From positions 4,276,799 to 4,340,798 of the forward strand of contig NZ_KB905370.1 in assembly GCF_000378985.1 (NCBI RefSeq): a stretch of 64,000 nucleotides of DNA. The letters are read 5' to 3'. Position numbers and translations under genes: made by a program. The DNA is from Ensifer sp. BR816 (lineage in GTDB: Bacteria > Pseudomonadota > Alphaproteobacteria > Rhizobiales > Rhizobiaceae). Shown piece by piece: positions 56,610 through 64,000 of this stretch. Each line of letters begins with the position of its first letter. Position 1 is the stretch's first letter. The notes under the pieces are model-generated. The model searched no databases. It worked only from the letters and a program-made list of their open reading frames with translations, and was not told where the DNA came from.

Positions 56610-57164
56610 TTGGGCGAAGAGACGCAGCAATCCGACACGCCGACGCCGCGCATGTTCTCATGGGCGCGCAATTCGGCCATCTATCGCCTCGAACGCCGGA
56701 TGCATACGGAGAAGCAGCTCTTCGACGCGATATCGCGAAAGGCCCGGCAGAAGTTCGACGACATCAGCGAAGCGCAGGTCAAGGCGCTCGCCGACTCCGC
56801 CGTGAAGTTCGCCCATGACAACAGGGCGCTCGACGATACGGCCTATGCCGAAATCAGCACCCGTTCGGGCATGCGCGGCGGCAAGTCGAAGCGCCAGATC
56901 GCGCAGAGGCTGTCGCAGAAGGGTGTCGCCAACGATACGGTCGCGGCCGCCATCGCCGAGGCGGACGACCTGTACGCAGCCCTCGTGCTTGCCCGAAAGC
57001 GTGCCTTCGGGCCGTTCCGTAAGTGTGAGCTGGACGAAAAACGAAAGGCAAAGGAGCTCTCCGCCTTTGCCAGGGCCGGCTTCGGCTTCGACATCGGCAG
57101 GACGGTTTTCGAGATGTCGGCCCATGATGCCGAAGAGGCATTGGCCGCGGGCCGCCATCTCTAA
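56610..57164 (+). CDS. RecX-family regulatory protein
   Basis: A 184-residue RecX-like protein made of tandem three-helix repeats. The RecX blocks are RNSAIYRLERRMHTEKQLFDAI, RGGKSKRQIAQRLSQKGV and AFGPFRK. The start is TTG 56610, preceded by GGGAGATCC; ATG 56652 is an alternative. RecX proteins inhibit RecA filament extension. No recA is nearby, as is common for this alphaproteobacterial version. Confidence 0.84.
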   Translation: MGEETQQSDTPTPRMFSWARNSAIYRLERRMHTEKQLFDAISRKARQKFDDISEAQVKALADSAVKFAHDNRALDDTAYAEISTRSGMRGGKSKRQIAQRLSQKGVANDTVAAAIAEADDLYAALVLARKRAFGPFRKCELDEKRKAKELSAFARAGFGFDIGRTVFEMSAHDAEEALAAGRHL

Positions 57165-57187
57165 ATTGGCGGTCGGCCGAAAGCCGA

Positions 57188-57655
57188 TCAGGCTCGTCTG
57201 AGCGCCGGATCGTCGAGCGCCGGATTGTAGAAAAGCGACAGCGTCAGACTTCGGGCGATACGCTCCGCCGTGGCCATGAACCAGGCCTTCGCCTCATTGT
57301 TCGGGGCGATGTCCTCGAGCGTCGCGGCAAAAAGCTCCAGCCATTTCGGGAAAAGCTCCGGCGTCATGTTGGCGACGCCGAGATGCGCCTGGACCGGCTT
57401 GCCTCCGTAGGCGCCGCTGCGGAAGGCAACGGCGGACCAGAAGCTTTTCATCTTCTCCATATGCTCAGGCCAGCGTCCCGAAAGCCGCGCGTCGAAGACC
57501 GGCCCGAGTTCGGGATGCGCCAGCACGCGGCCGTAGAACGTATCGACCAAGGTGCCGATGAAGGCGTCGTCGACCCCGATCGCGCTCATCTCCGCTTCCG
57601 CGCTTTCGCGGTCGGCTGCGACAGGAGCAGCACGGCCCTGCAGTTCATTGTTCAT
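57188..57655 (-). CDS. group III truncated hemoglobin
   Basis: A 155-residue globin of the trHbIII group. The pattern DAFIGTLVDTFYGRVLAHPELGPVF covers the A-B-E start, and HMEKMKSFWSAVAF includes the E7/E11 region. The proximal histidine is in the QAHLGV segment near residue 96. ATG 57655 has GGAG upstream. Such globins bind O2 or NO in the cytoplasm. It is co-directional with but separated by a terminator from the tct operon upstream. Confidence 0.88.
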   Translation of the reverse strand: MNNELQGRAAPVAADRESAEAEMSAIGVDDAFIGTLVDTFYGRVLAHPELGPVFDARLSGRWPEHMEKMKSFWSAVAFRSGAYGGKPVQAHLGVANMTPELFPKWLELFAATLEDIAPNNEAKAWFMATAERIARSLTLSLFYNPALDDPALRRA

Positions 57656-57802
57656 TTCACGCTCCGACTTTGCCGCTCTCATATAGGCTGTGCTGATGCG
57701 GCATCAAAGGCGGAACCGCCGATTGCGGCAATCTGTCAGACGACGGAGGGCTTCTTTGACGGCGAGCGCCGGGCCATGCCGTCATGACGACCCAAACAGC
57801 AT

Positions 57803-57830
57803 GCGGCCCCGCACCGAAGCACGGGGCCGC
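57803..57830 (-). terminator. terminator after tctA
   Basis: GCGGCCCCG pairs with CGGGGCCGC across a ten-base loop (A-T pairing is minor). It lies 26 bases after the tctA stop. Leftward it runs on into TGCTGTTTGG, a weak T-tail. Confidence 0.65.
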
Positions 57831-57856
57831 AAAGGGCTTTGGCAGAGAGCGTCGTC

Positions 57857-59365
57857 TCACTCCTCCTCGACGAACACCTCTTCGCGCTTGGCCTTGACGC
57901 TCGGCAGGAAGACGACGACGAGCACGATGGCGGCGATGGCGAGCAGCACGGCGCTGATCGGCCGGGTGACGAAGGTGGTCGGGTCGCCACGCGACAGGAT
58001 CATGGCGCGCCGCAGATTCTCCTCAAGCAGCGGCCCGAGCACGAAGCCGAGCAGCAGCGGCGCCGGCTCGCAGCGCAGCTTCAGGAGCAGGTAGCCGACG
58101 AGGCCGAAGAAGGCGACGGCATAGAGGTCGAAGACGTTGGAGTTGACGCTGTAGACCCCGATCGAGCAGAAGGCCATGATGATCGGGAAGAGCACGAAAT
58201 AGGGGATCTTCAGGAGTTTTACCCAGAGCCCGATCAGCGGCAGGTTGAGGACCACGAGCATCAGGTTGCCGATCCACATCGAAGCGATGATGCCCCAGAA
58301 GAGGGCAGGCTGCTCCGTAGCCACGTTCGGGCCGGGCACGATGCCCTGGATGATCATCGCGCCGATCATCAGCGCCATCACCGGGTTGGCCGGAATGCCG
58401 AGGGTGAGCAGCGGGATGAACGAGGTCTGGGCGCCGGCATTGTTGGCGCTTTCGGGCCCGGCGACGCCGGCGATTGCGCCGCGGCCGAATTCCTCCGGCC
58501 GGTCGGAGAGGCGCTTTTCCACCGTGTAGGAGGCAAAGGCGGCAAGAATCGCGCCGCCGCCGGGCAGCACGCCGAGCGCCGAGCCGATCACCGTGCCGCG
58601 CACCACCGGCGCGAACATCCGCTTGAAATCCTCTTTCGTCGGCAGCAACTCGCTGACCCTCGCCATCAGCACTTCGCGGGTTTTTTCGCTTTCAAGGTTG
58701 CGCAGGATCTCGGCGATGCCGAAGACGCCGACCGCGAGCGCCACGAAGTTGAGGCCGTCGGAATATTCGCGGATGCCCAGGGTGAAGCGCGGTGTGCCGG
58801 TGTAGATGTCGGTGCCGACGAGGCCCAAGAGCAGGCCGAGCGCCACCATGGCGAGCGCCTTGACCACCGAGCCGTGCGCCAGCGCGACCGAGGAGACGAG
58901 GCCGACGATCATCAGCGAGAAATATTCGGCGGCGCCGAATTCCAGCGCGATCGCCGTGAGCGGCGGCGCGAAGAGGGCGACGAGGAAGGTCGAGACCGTG
59001 CCGGCGAAGAACGAGCCGAGCGCGGCGACCGCCAGCGCCGTGCCGGCGCGGCCGTTGCGGGCCATCTGGTAGCCGTCGATGGCGGTGACGGCGGAGGAGG
59101 ATTCGCCCGGCATGTTGATCAGGATCGCCGTGGTCGAGCCGCCATATTGGGCGCCGTAATAGATGCCGGCGAGCATGATCAGCGACGAGACCGGCTCGAG
59201 CTGAAAGGTAATCGGCAGCAGCATGGCGATGGTCGCCGTGGCGCCGATGCCGGGAAGCACGCCGATCAGCGTGCCGAGCAGAACGCCGATCAGGCAGAAG
59301 AGCAGGTTCGCCGGCGAACCGGCTGTGGCAAAGCCGAGGGCAAGATTGCTGAAGAGATCCATCAT
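57857..59365 (-). CDS. tripartite tricarboxylate transporter, TctA
   Basis: A 502-residue twelve-span protein of the TctA family. The signature TLIGVLPGIGATATIAMLLP is at residues about 34-53, and GSALGVLPGGGAILAAFASY repeats it in the second half. It is the channel of the TctCBA system that takes up citrate-like di/tricarboxylates. It follows tctB by seven bases. Confidence 0.92.
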   Translation of the reverse strand: MMDLFSNLALGFATAGSPANLLFCLIGVLLGTLIGVLPGIGATATIAMLLPITFQLEPVSSLIMLAGIYYGAQYGGSTTAILINMPGESSSAVTAIDGYQMARNGRAGTALAVAALGSFFAGTVSTFLVALFAPPLTAIALEFGAAEYFSLMIVGLVSSVALAHGSVVKALAMVALGLLLGLVGTDIYTGTPRFTLGIREYSDGLNFVALAVGVFGIAEILRNLESEKTREVLMARVSELLPTKEDFKRMFAPVVRGTVIGSALGVLPGGGAILAAFASYTVEKRLSDRPEEFGRGAIAGVAGPESANNAGAQTSFIPLLTLGIPANPVMALMIGAMIIQGIVPGPNVATEQPALFWGIIASMWIGNLMLVVLNLPLIGLWVKLLKIPYFVLFPIIMAFCSIGVYSVNSNVFDLYAVAFFGLVGYLLLKLRCEPAPLLLGFVLGPLLEENLRRAMILSRGDPTTFVTRPISAVLLAIAAIVLVVVFLPSVKAKREEVFVEEE

Positions 59366-59372
59366 CCGTCTC

Positions 59373-59834
59373 CTAGAACCGGACCCAGGGGCCGAAGCGT
59401 TCGAACGGCAGGTTGAGGCCGTAGCTGAAGACCGCGACCGAGAAGATCGCCAGCCCCAGCGAGACGGCCACCGCCCAGAGCGGCTTCATGCGATGCGATG
59501 CGAAACAGGCGATCAGCGCCGTGAAGAACACGGCCGGCACGAAGCCCAGCCCCCGTACTGTCAGCCCGAAGAAGATCGGCGCCGGCAGGATGAACAGCAT
59601 GCCGCGGATGGCGATCGGCCCCATCGGCTCGTGGTTCACCCGGGCAGACTGCACCAGGATGATGACGCCGAGCAGCGTCAGCACGGCGGAGAGCAGCAGC
59701 GGGAAATAGCCGGGGCCCATCCGGAAGGCGGTGCCGAGCTCGAGCCCGAAGGACTGCCAGGCGAAGAAAAGACCGACGGCCGTCAGAATACTCCCGCACA
59801 GCGCGTTGGTGGTATCGAAGGAGATGGCTTTCAT
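59373..59834 (-). CDS. tripartite tricarboxylate transporter, TctB
   Basis: A 153-residue four-span protein of the TctB family, with the family opening (LCGSILTAVGLFFAWQSFGLE) and FRMGPGYFPLLLSAVLTLLG at residues about 36-55. It is the small subunit. Between it and tctC lies a 336-base gap with a repeat element and a parS-like site. Confidence 0.9.
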   Translation of the reverse strand: MKAISFDTTNALCGSILTAVGLFFAWQSFGLELGTAFRMGPGYFPLLLSAVLTLLGVIILVQSARVNHEPMGPIAIRGMLFILPAPIFFGLTVRGLGFVPAVFFTALIACFASHRMKPLWAVAVSLGLAIFSVAVFSYGLNLPFERFGPWVRF

Positions 59835-59913
59835 CTTGTCCCCATTTTTGTGTCGGACGCGGCCGCGGCGTCCTGATCTTTGGCGATGTCCTCGCTTCTT
59901 GTCCGGCTAAGCT

Positions 59914-60020
59914 ACTGCACGTTTCCTCAAATTCGAGTCGGTTCAACGATAAGAACATGCAGCGCTTCAAAGTTCCACTGCGAACCGTTGTGCGCCTGAA
60001 AAGCCTGACTGCCCCGTAGC
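59914..60020 (+). repeat. repeated mini-ORF element, copy 2 (diverged)
   Basis: It shares with 23373-23472 the lead CTACTGCA-GT-TCCT, then AAGAACATGCAGCGCTTCAAAGT, and the end CTG-CCCGTAG-like. The mini-ORF here would read MQRFKVPLRTVVRLKSLTAP. The hairpin arms have diverged. It interrupts the gap between tctB and tctC. Confidence 0.6.
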
Positions 60021-60033
60021 GGGTCCTGAGGAA

Positions 60034-60049
60034 GTTGACACCTGTCAAC
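60034..60049. other. parS-like near-palindrome (class B with one mismatch)
   Basis: GTTGACACCTGTCAAC differs from the class B parS palindrome by a single central base (CC instead of GC). It sits next to repeat copy 2, as class B copy 1 sits next to repeat copy 1. It lies some 35 kb from repABC. Confidence 0.55.
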
Positions 60050-60170
60050 TCCGGCTGCCGATCAATTTCTCCGACCGGTCGCTGCCCCACAGCGCGACCG
60101 GTCGGAGGCGATGCCGCCGCCATCCCGCCCCATGGTAAGAAACGGAATGGCAGCGGCTCGCGGGAGCCGA

Positions 60171-61148
60171 TTAGTCGGCGTACTGGCCGGCTGCCTCGAT
60201 CACCGGCTTCCAGCGGGCGATCTCGGCTTCGAGCTTCGCCTTCAGTGCCGCCGGGGTCGCATCCGCCTCGCTCGACGGTTCGGTGCCGAGTTCTGCGAAG
60301 CGGGCCGCGACGTTCTCGTCCTTGAGGGCCTTCTGCAGCGACTTCGACAGGCGGTCGGTGACTTCGGCGGGCGTGCCCTTCGGGGCATAGACGCCATGCC
60401 AGATGCCGACCTGGAAGCCGGCAAGCCCGGCTTCTTCGGCCGTCGGAAGGTCCGGGAAGATCTTCAGGCGCTTCGGCGAGGTCACGGCATAGGCCTTGAT
60501 CGTGCCGCCCTGGATCTGCTTCGTCGTGTTGGTCGTCTGGTCGCACATGATGTCGACCTGGCCGCCGAGCAGGTCGGTCATCGCCGGGCCGGTGCCCTTG
60601 TAGGGCACGGTGGTGAGCGGCGTTTCGATGGCGCTCATGAACATCATGCCGCAGAGATGCGACGCGGCGCCGATGCCGGCATTGGCGACCGTCACCGTAT
60701 CCTTGTTGGCCTTGGCGTATTCGATCAGGCCCTTGAGGTCGGTCGCCTCGAAATCCTTGCGGGCGACGATCGTCATCGGCACCTCGGTGACGAGGCCGAC
60801 ATATTCGAAGGCGTTCAGCGTGTCATAGGCAAGCTTGCGATAGAGCGTCGCGCTGGTCGCCATGCCGATATGATGCAGCAGGATCGTGTAGCCGTCGGGA
60901 TCGGCCTGGGCGACGCGGCCGGCACCGAGCGTGCCGCCGGCACCACCGACGTTCTCGACGATGATCTGCTGGCCGAGGTCCTTCGACATGGATTCGGCGA
61001 CGAGGCGGGCGACCGTGTCGGTCGGGCCACCGGCCGAGAAAGGCACCACCATGGTGATCGTGCGCTCCGGATAAGTTTGGGCGCTGGCCGAGGCGGCGAA
61101 CAGGGAAACGGCGGCGGCGGCGCCCAGAAGCGCGTTCAGAATTTTCAT
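60171..61148 (-). CDS. tripartite tricarboxylate transporter receptor, TctC
   Basis: A 325-residue Bug-family periplasmic receptor with signal peptide (MKILNALLGAAAAVSLFAAS, cleavage near ASA). TctC features: YPERTITMVVPFSAGGPTDT near 26-45 and NVGGAGGTLGAGRVAQADPDGY. ATG 61148 has GGGAGGAAAAAG upstream; the longer frame is discarded. It is the first gene of the leftward tctCBA operon. Confidence 0.92.
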   Translation of the reverse strand: MKILNALLGAAAAVSLFAASASAQTYPERTITMVVPFSAGGPTDTVARLVAESMSKDLGQQIIVENVGGAGGTLGAGRVAQADPDGYTILLHHIGMATSATLYRKLAYDTLNAFEYVGLVTEVPMTIVARKDFEATDLKGLIEYAKANKDTVTVANAGIGAASHLCGMMFMSAIETPLTTVPYKGTGPAMTDLLGGQVDIMCDQTTNTTKQIQGGTIKAYAVTSPKRLKIFPDLPTAEEAGLAGFQVGIWHGVYAPKGTPAEVTDRLSKSLQKALKDENVAARFAELGTEPSSEADATPAALKAKLEAEIARWKPVIEAAGQYAD

Positions 61149-61354
61149 CTTTTTCCTCCCGGATGATATTGTCCACCAGCCGGCACGGTTCCTCCCGCCG
61201 GTCCTGGTTTCACCCATTAGCAAACGGGATTTTACCATAGACAACCGCCGTCTGCGGCTGTTTCGCGCATTTCCGCCGCGTCGGCGCGGATCATGGGTGG
61301 ATTTGGAAACAAAAGGGCTGGCGGATGGGTGGATTTCCACACATCGGAGGCGAT

Positions 61355-62146
61355 TCAGCAACCGGTACGCCGCCGCAGATACGCGATTTCTGCATCCGTC
61401 AGCGGCCGGTTTGCCCCCTTCGGCAGGTCGCCCAGCATGATTTCGCCGATCGAGATGCGGATGAGCCGCAGGCATTCGAAGCCGAGCACGTCGAGCATGC
61501 GGCGGATCTGGCGGTTGCGGCCCTCCTGGAGCTCGACCGCAATCCAGGAGTTCCTGTCGCCGCTCCTCAAGCCCCGGACACGCGTTGCCTTCAGCACCTC
61601 GCCGCCCTCGCTCACGCCATCCAGCATCGCCTGAGTCGAGGCTGCATCGAAGAGACCGCGAACCTGGACATGGTAGATCTTGCCGAGATGGGTGGCGGGA
61701 TCGAGCAGCCGCTGCGCCAGCACCGTGTCGTTGGTAAAGAGCAGCAGCCCCTCGCTTGCCTTGTCGAGCCGGCCGACCGGCGAGAGGAAGCGCGCATCAG
61801 TCTCGCCGAGGCAATCGAACACCGTCGGCCGCCCCTCCGGATCGTCGCGCGTCGTCACCAGACCGCGCGGCTTGTTCAGCATCAGATAGATCTTCGCCTC
61901 GGCCGCGATAGCGGCTCCGTCGACGGCGATCCTGTCGCGGTCGATGTCGACCCAGTGCGACAGGTCGGTGGTCTTCCGGCCGCCGACGCTGACCCGGCCT
62001 TCGGCGATCAGCTTTTCGGCCTGGCTGCGCGAGCAGTAGCCGAGCTTGGAGAGCGCCCGGGCGAGCGTCACGCGCTTTCCGGCGTCGCTGCCGCCGGTTT
62101 TCGTTGGGGCGGGTCTCCTGTCTGGCGAGGGGCGGCGCTGCTTCAC
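61355..62146 (-). CDS. RsuA/RluB/E-type pseudouridine synthase
   Basis: A 263-residue rRNA pseudouridine synthase. The S4 RNA-binding domain is visible as RALSKLGYCSRSQAEKLIAEGRVSV near the N-terminus; the catalytic aspartate is in PVGRLDKASEGLLLFTND (GRLD motif) and the family end GRNRQIRRM is present. The GTG at 62146 with GGAG nine bases upstream is the chosen start. It modifies 16S or 23S rRNA uridine; the exact site is not determinable. Confidence 0.88.
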   Translation of the reverse strand: MKQRRPSPDRRPAPTKTGGSDAGKRVTLARALSKLGYCSRSQAEKLIAEGRVSVGGRKTTDLSHWVDIDRDRIAVDGAAIAAEAKIYLMLNKPRGLVTTRDDPEGRPTVFDCLGETDARFLSPVGRLDKASEGLLLFTNDTVLAQRLLDPATHLGKIYHVQVRGLFDAASTQAMLDGVSEGGEVLKATRVRGLRSGDRNSWIAVELQEGRNRQIRRMLDVLGFECLRLIRISIGEIMLGDLPKGANRPLTDAEIAYLRRRTGC

Positions 62147-62164
62147 CCGTCGATTCTCCGTGGG

Positions 62165-62225
62165 TATCGTACTCAAAGTGCTACAGCGTCCCGCGTGTGT
62201 CGGGAAGGGCATACGGGGCTGTCGT
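62165..62225 (+). repeat. repeated mini-ORF element, copy 3 (partial)
   Basis: TACTCAAAGTGCTACAGCGTCCCGCG matches the core of the element at 23373-23472, with a hairpin CCCGCGTGTGTCGGG and an imperfect closing GGGGCTGTCGTGG. The leader and ATG are not conserved. It sits between the pseudouridine synthase and the DUF3300 gene. Confidence 0.55.
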
Positions 62226-62410
62226 GGGCTTGGTCATCTGGCACGCCCGGCGTCAAGAGACCAGAGTCAAAAAATCTTTTGATTGCTGCCGCTTCAAGAT
62301 CAAGATCACAAGTGGTAGTCTTGCTCCAGACTTGTTTAAGGGGCCGTCTCGGAAAGGCGCAGCTTCTGAAAAGCGGGCCTTCTCCGATGCTTAAGGGGGA
62401 GACGTGTATC

Positions 62411-63820
62411 ATGCACAAGTCCGTTCTGGGGGGCCTTGTCGCCCTGGCAGCCACATCCCTGCTGCAGATTTCGGACTCTTCGTTCTTTTCGACAGCCTTG
62501 GCACAGCAGACACCGGCGACGCCCGCGCCGGCCGCGGAGCAGCCGGCAGCGCCGGAGCCGCTGACCGACGACGAGCTCGAGGTGCTGGTCGCCCGCATCG
62601 CGCTCTATCCGGACGAGCTGGTGGCGCTGGTCTCGGCCGCGTCGCTCTTCCCCCTGCAGATCATCGAGGCGGAACGCTTCCTCGAGGCCCGCAAGAAGAA
62701 CCCCGAGCTGAAGCCGAAGGAAAGCTGGGACGGCAGCGTCATCTCGCTTCTCAACTATCCCGAGATCGTCAAGATGATGAGCGAGGATCTCGAATGGACG
62801 CAGAGCTTCGGCGAGGCGATCGCCAACCAGCAGAAAGACGTGCTGATCGCCATCCAGCAATTGCGCGACGAGGCGGTCGCCAAGGATATCATCAAGACGG
62901 ATGACAAGATGAAGGTGGTCGAGGAGGGTGACAACATCATCATCCAATCGGCGAGCCCCGAGACCATCTATGTGCCGCAGTACCCGCCGGAAATGCTCTA
63001 CGAACCGGATTACGCGCCGGTGCCGATCGATTATTACGACGAACCCTATCCGGCCTACTGGTATCCGGGCGCGGCCTTCTTCGCCGGCGCCGTGACCGGG
63101 GCGATCTTCGGCGCCATCGTCGACTGGGACGACTGGGGCGTCTGGGGCGGCGACTGGGACGGCGACATCGACGTCGACTGCAACAAGTGCTTCAACAACA
63201 TAGACTTCGACGGCAAGCTCAACTTCAACGACATCGACTGGAAGAACGTCGACCGCAGCAAGCTCAGCTTCGACCGCGACCAGCTCAACAAGTTCGACCG
63301 GACGAACATCAAGAACAATATCAAGGCCAGGGGCGACAACAACCTGCGCAACCGCGCCGCCGAGATCAACCGCGACCGGCCGCAGGCGCGCCCGGGCGGA
63401 GGCGGCGGTGGGCTCACCGATGTGCGCAAGAGCACGCTCGAGGGGCTGAAGGCGCAACCGCGTCGGGAAGCTTCCGCACGGCCCTCCACGCGGCCCGGCG
63501 GCGGACAGGCGGTGGCGAAGGCGAGGGCCGACGGCGGCAAGCCGAGCGTCAACCGGCCCAAGGGCAAGAAGTCCTCTGTCAACCGGCCGGCCGGCAAGAA
63601 GAAAATGGCGGCCAAGGCGCAGAACCGGCCGAGGAAGCCGTCCGGCCTCGGCAACGTCAATTCCGGGCGGCGGGAGATGGCCTCGTCGCGGCGCGGCGGC
63701 CACAGCATGGGCGGCGGCCATCGCGGCGGCGGGCGGCCGCAGATGAGCCGCGGTGGCGGCGGCAGGCCGATGGCCCGCGGCGGCGGTGGCCGTGGCGGCG
63801 GGCGCGGCGGCAGGCGTTAG
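62411..63820 (+). CDS. DUF3300-domain protein with disordered basic tail
   Basis: A 469-residue secreted protein. ATG 62411 with AGGGGGAGA upstream; the frame open from 61325 is not used. After a signal peptide and a P/A-rich linker comes the DUF3300 domain (LVARIALYPDELVALVSAASLFP, then NYPEIVKMMSEDLEWTQSFG, then ETIYVPQYPPEMLYEP). A hydrophobic GAITGAIFGAIVDW span follows, then an acidic/Asn stretch (DWDGDIDVDCNKCFNN, about residues 252-268) and a long R/G/K-rich tail. Role unknown; envelope-associated. It is probably co-transcribed with the next gene. Confidence 0.86.
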   Translation: MHKSVLGGLVALAATSLLQISDSSFFSTALAQQTPATPAPAAEQPAAPEPLTDDELEVLVARIALYPDELVALVSAASLFPLQIIEAERFLEARKKNPELKPKESWDGSVISLLNYPEIVKMMSEDLEWTQSFGEAIANQQKDVLIAIQQLRDEAVAKDIIKTDDKMKVVEEGDNIIIQSASPETIYVPQYPPEMLYEPDYAPVPIDYYDEPYPAYWYPGAAFFAGAVTGAIFGAIVDWDDWGVWGGDWDGDIDVDCNKCFNNIDFDGKLNFNDIDWKNVDRSKLSFDRDQLNKFDRTNIKNNIKARGDNNLRNRAAEINRDRPQARPGGGGGGLTDVRKSTLEGLKAQPRREASARPSTRPGGGQAVAKARADGGKPSVNRPKGKKSSVNRPAGKKKMAAKAQNRPRKPSGLGNVNSGRREMASSRRGGHSMGGGHRGGGRPQMSRGGGGRPMARGGGGRGGGRGGRR

Positions 63821-63841
63821 GCGGGCGAGGGGAGAACGACC

Positions 63842-64000
63842 ATGAGCAAGCTCTTGCATTCGCTTCTGCTGGGATCGGCGGTTGCACTCACGCTCGGCAC
63901 GGCTGCTGTCGACTGGGCGGTCGCCCAGGTGAAGCCGGTGGAAAAAATCGAAGACTATGCCGCGCAGGAGGATCCGCCGGTGTTCGACGATCCGGCCAAG
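63842..64000 (+). CDS. exported protein, probably DUF2950 (3' end outside window)
   Basis: The ATG at 63842 has GAGGGGAGA upstream and follows the DUF3300 gene by 21 bases. The 53 visible residues have a signal peptide (MSKLLHSLLLGSAVALTLGT) followed by PPVFDDPAK, the start of the repeated DUF2950 N-terminal block. DUF3300 and DUF2950 genes are commonly adjacent in rhizobia. Only the N-terminus is in the window. Confidence 0.65.
   Translation, partial: MSKLLHSLLLGSAVALTLGTAAVDWAVAQVKPVEKIEDYAAQEDPPVFDDPAK

Noticed and set aside
57839-59416. Plus-strand open frame of 525 codons opposite tctA
   Set aside because: Antisense to a complete TctA with both family signatures; low-complexity translation.

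Overview
The window is typical GC-rich alphaproteobacterial DNA and most likely comes from a secondary replicon (megaplasmid or chromid) of a Sinorhizobium/Ensifer-type rhizobium. The evidence is a complete repABC replication and partition locus with its antisense RNA and parS-type palindromes, a complete thu (trehalose/maltose/sucrose uptake) cluster in the S. meliloti order, RIME-type intergenic palindromes, and many solute-uptake operons with divergent regulators. I saw no tRNA, rRNA, CRISPR array or transposase gene. The species is inferred from gene content only.

Layout. 1-7592: thuR and, divergently, thuEFGKAB (thuB runs off the left edge). 7589-13068: flavoprotein, MFS exporter, dodecin, peptidase T, a porin 3' remnant with its terminator, and an FMN reductase. 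13719-18353: an EF-G paralogue with a changed switch II, a frameshifted GMC-type oxidoreductase and a HutC-like repressor. 18745-25995: two parS palindromes, repA, repB, ctRNA, repC, then a VOC protein, a glycosyltransferase and a DUF1612-type plasmid protein interleaved with three more parS palindromes of a second sequence class. 26020-31908: exported protein, DMT exporter with divergent MocR regulator, MscS channel and a ceramide-glucosyltransferase-like enzyme. 32373-33977: a solitary lower-GC gene of unknown function. 34145-41350: TetR regulator plus TRAP transporter, shikimate-dehydrogenase-like enzyme and QuiC-type dehydroshikimate dehydratase, which together look like an uptake and catabolic module for shikimate or quinate compounds. 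41371-47202: cupin remnant, unknown protein, DapA-like aldolase, two LysE-family exporters with ArgP, MFS exporter with an AsnC regulator. 47265-57655: FMO-type monooxygenase, outer-membrane barrel, many small accessory genes, and a cluster of broken genes (FGE with two frameshifts, HAD C-terminus, ParE toxin, MobA-like C-terminus). 57857-61148: a tripartite tricarboxylate transporter operon. 61355-64000: pseudouridine synthase, DUF3300 protein and the start of a partner protein.

The broken genes cluster between 51 and 57 kb, with others near 12.4, 16 and 41.4 kb, which suggests ongoing gene decay on an accessory replicon; single-base frameshifts could also be sequencing errors. The items most worth checking are the two classes of parS palindromes and the association of one class with a repeated hairpin/mini-ORF element, the EF-G paralogue lacking the switch-II histidine, the isolated low-GC gene, and the predicted shikimate/quinate module.
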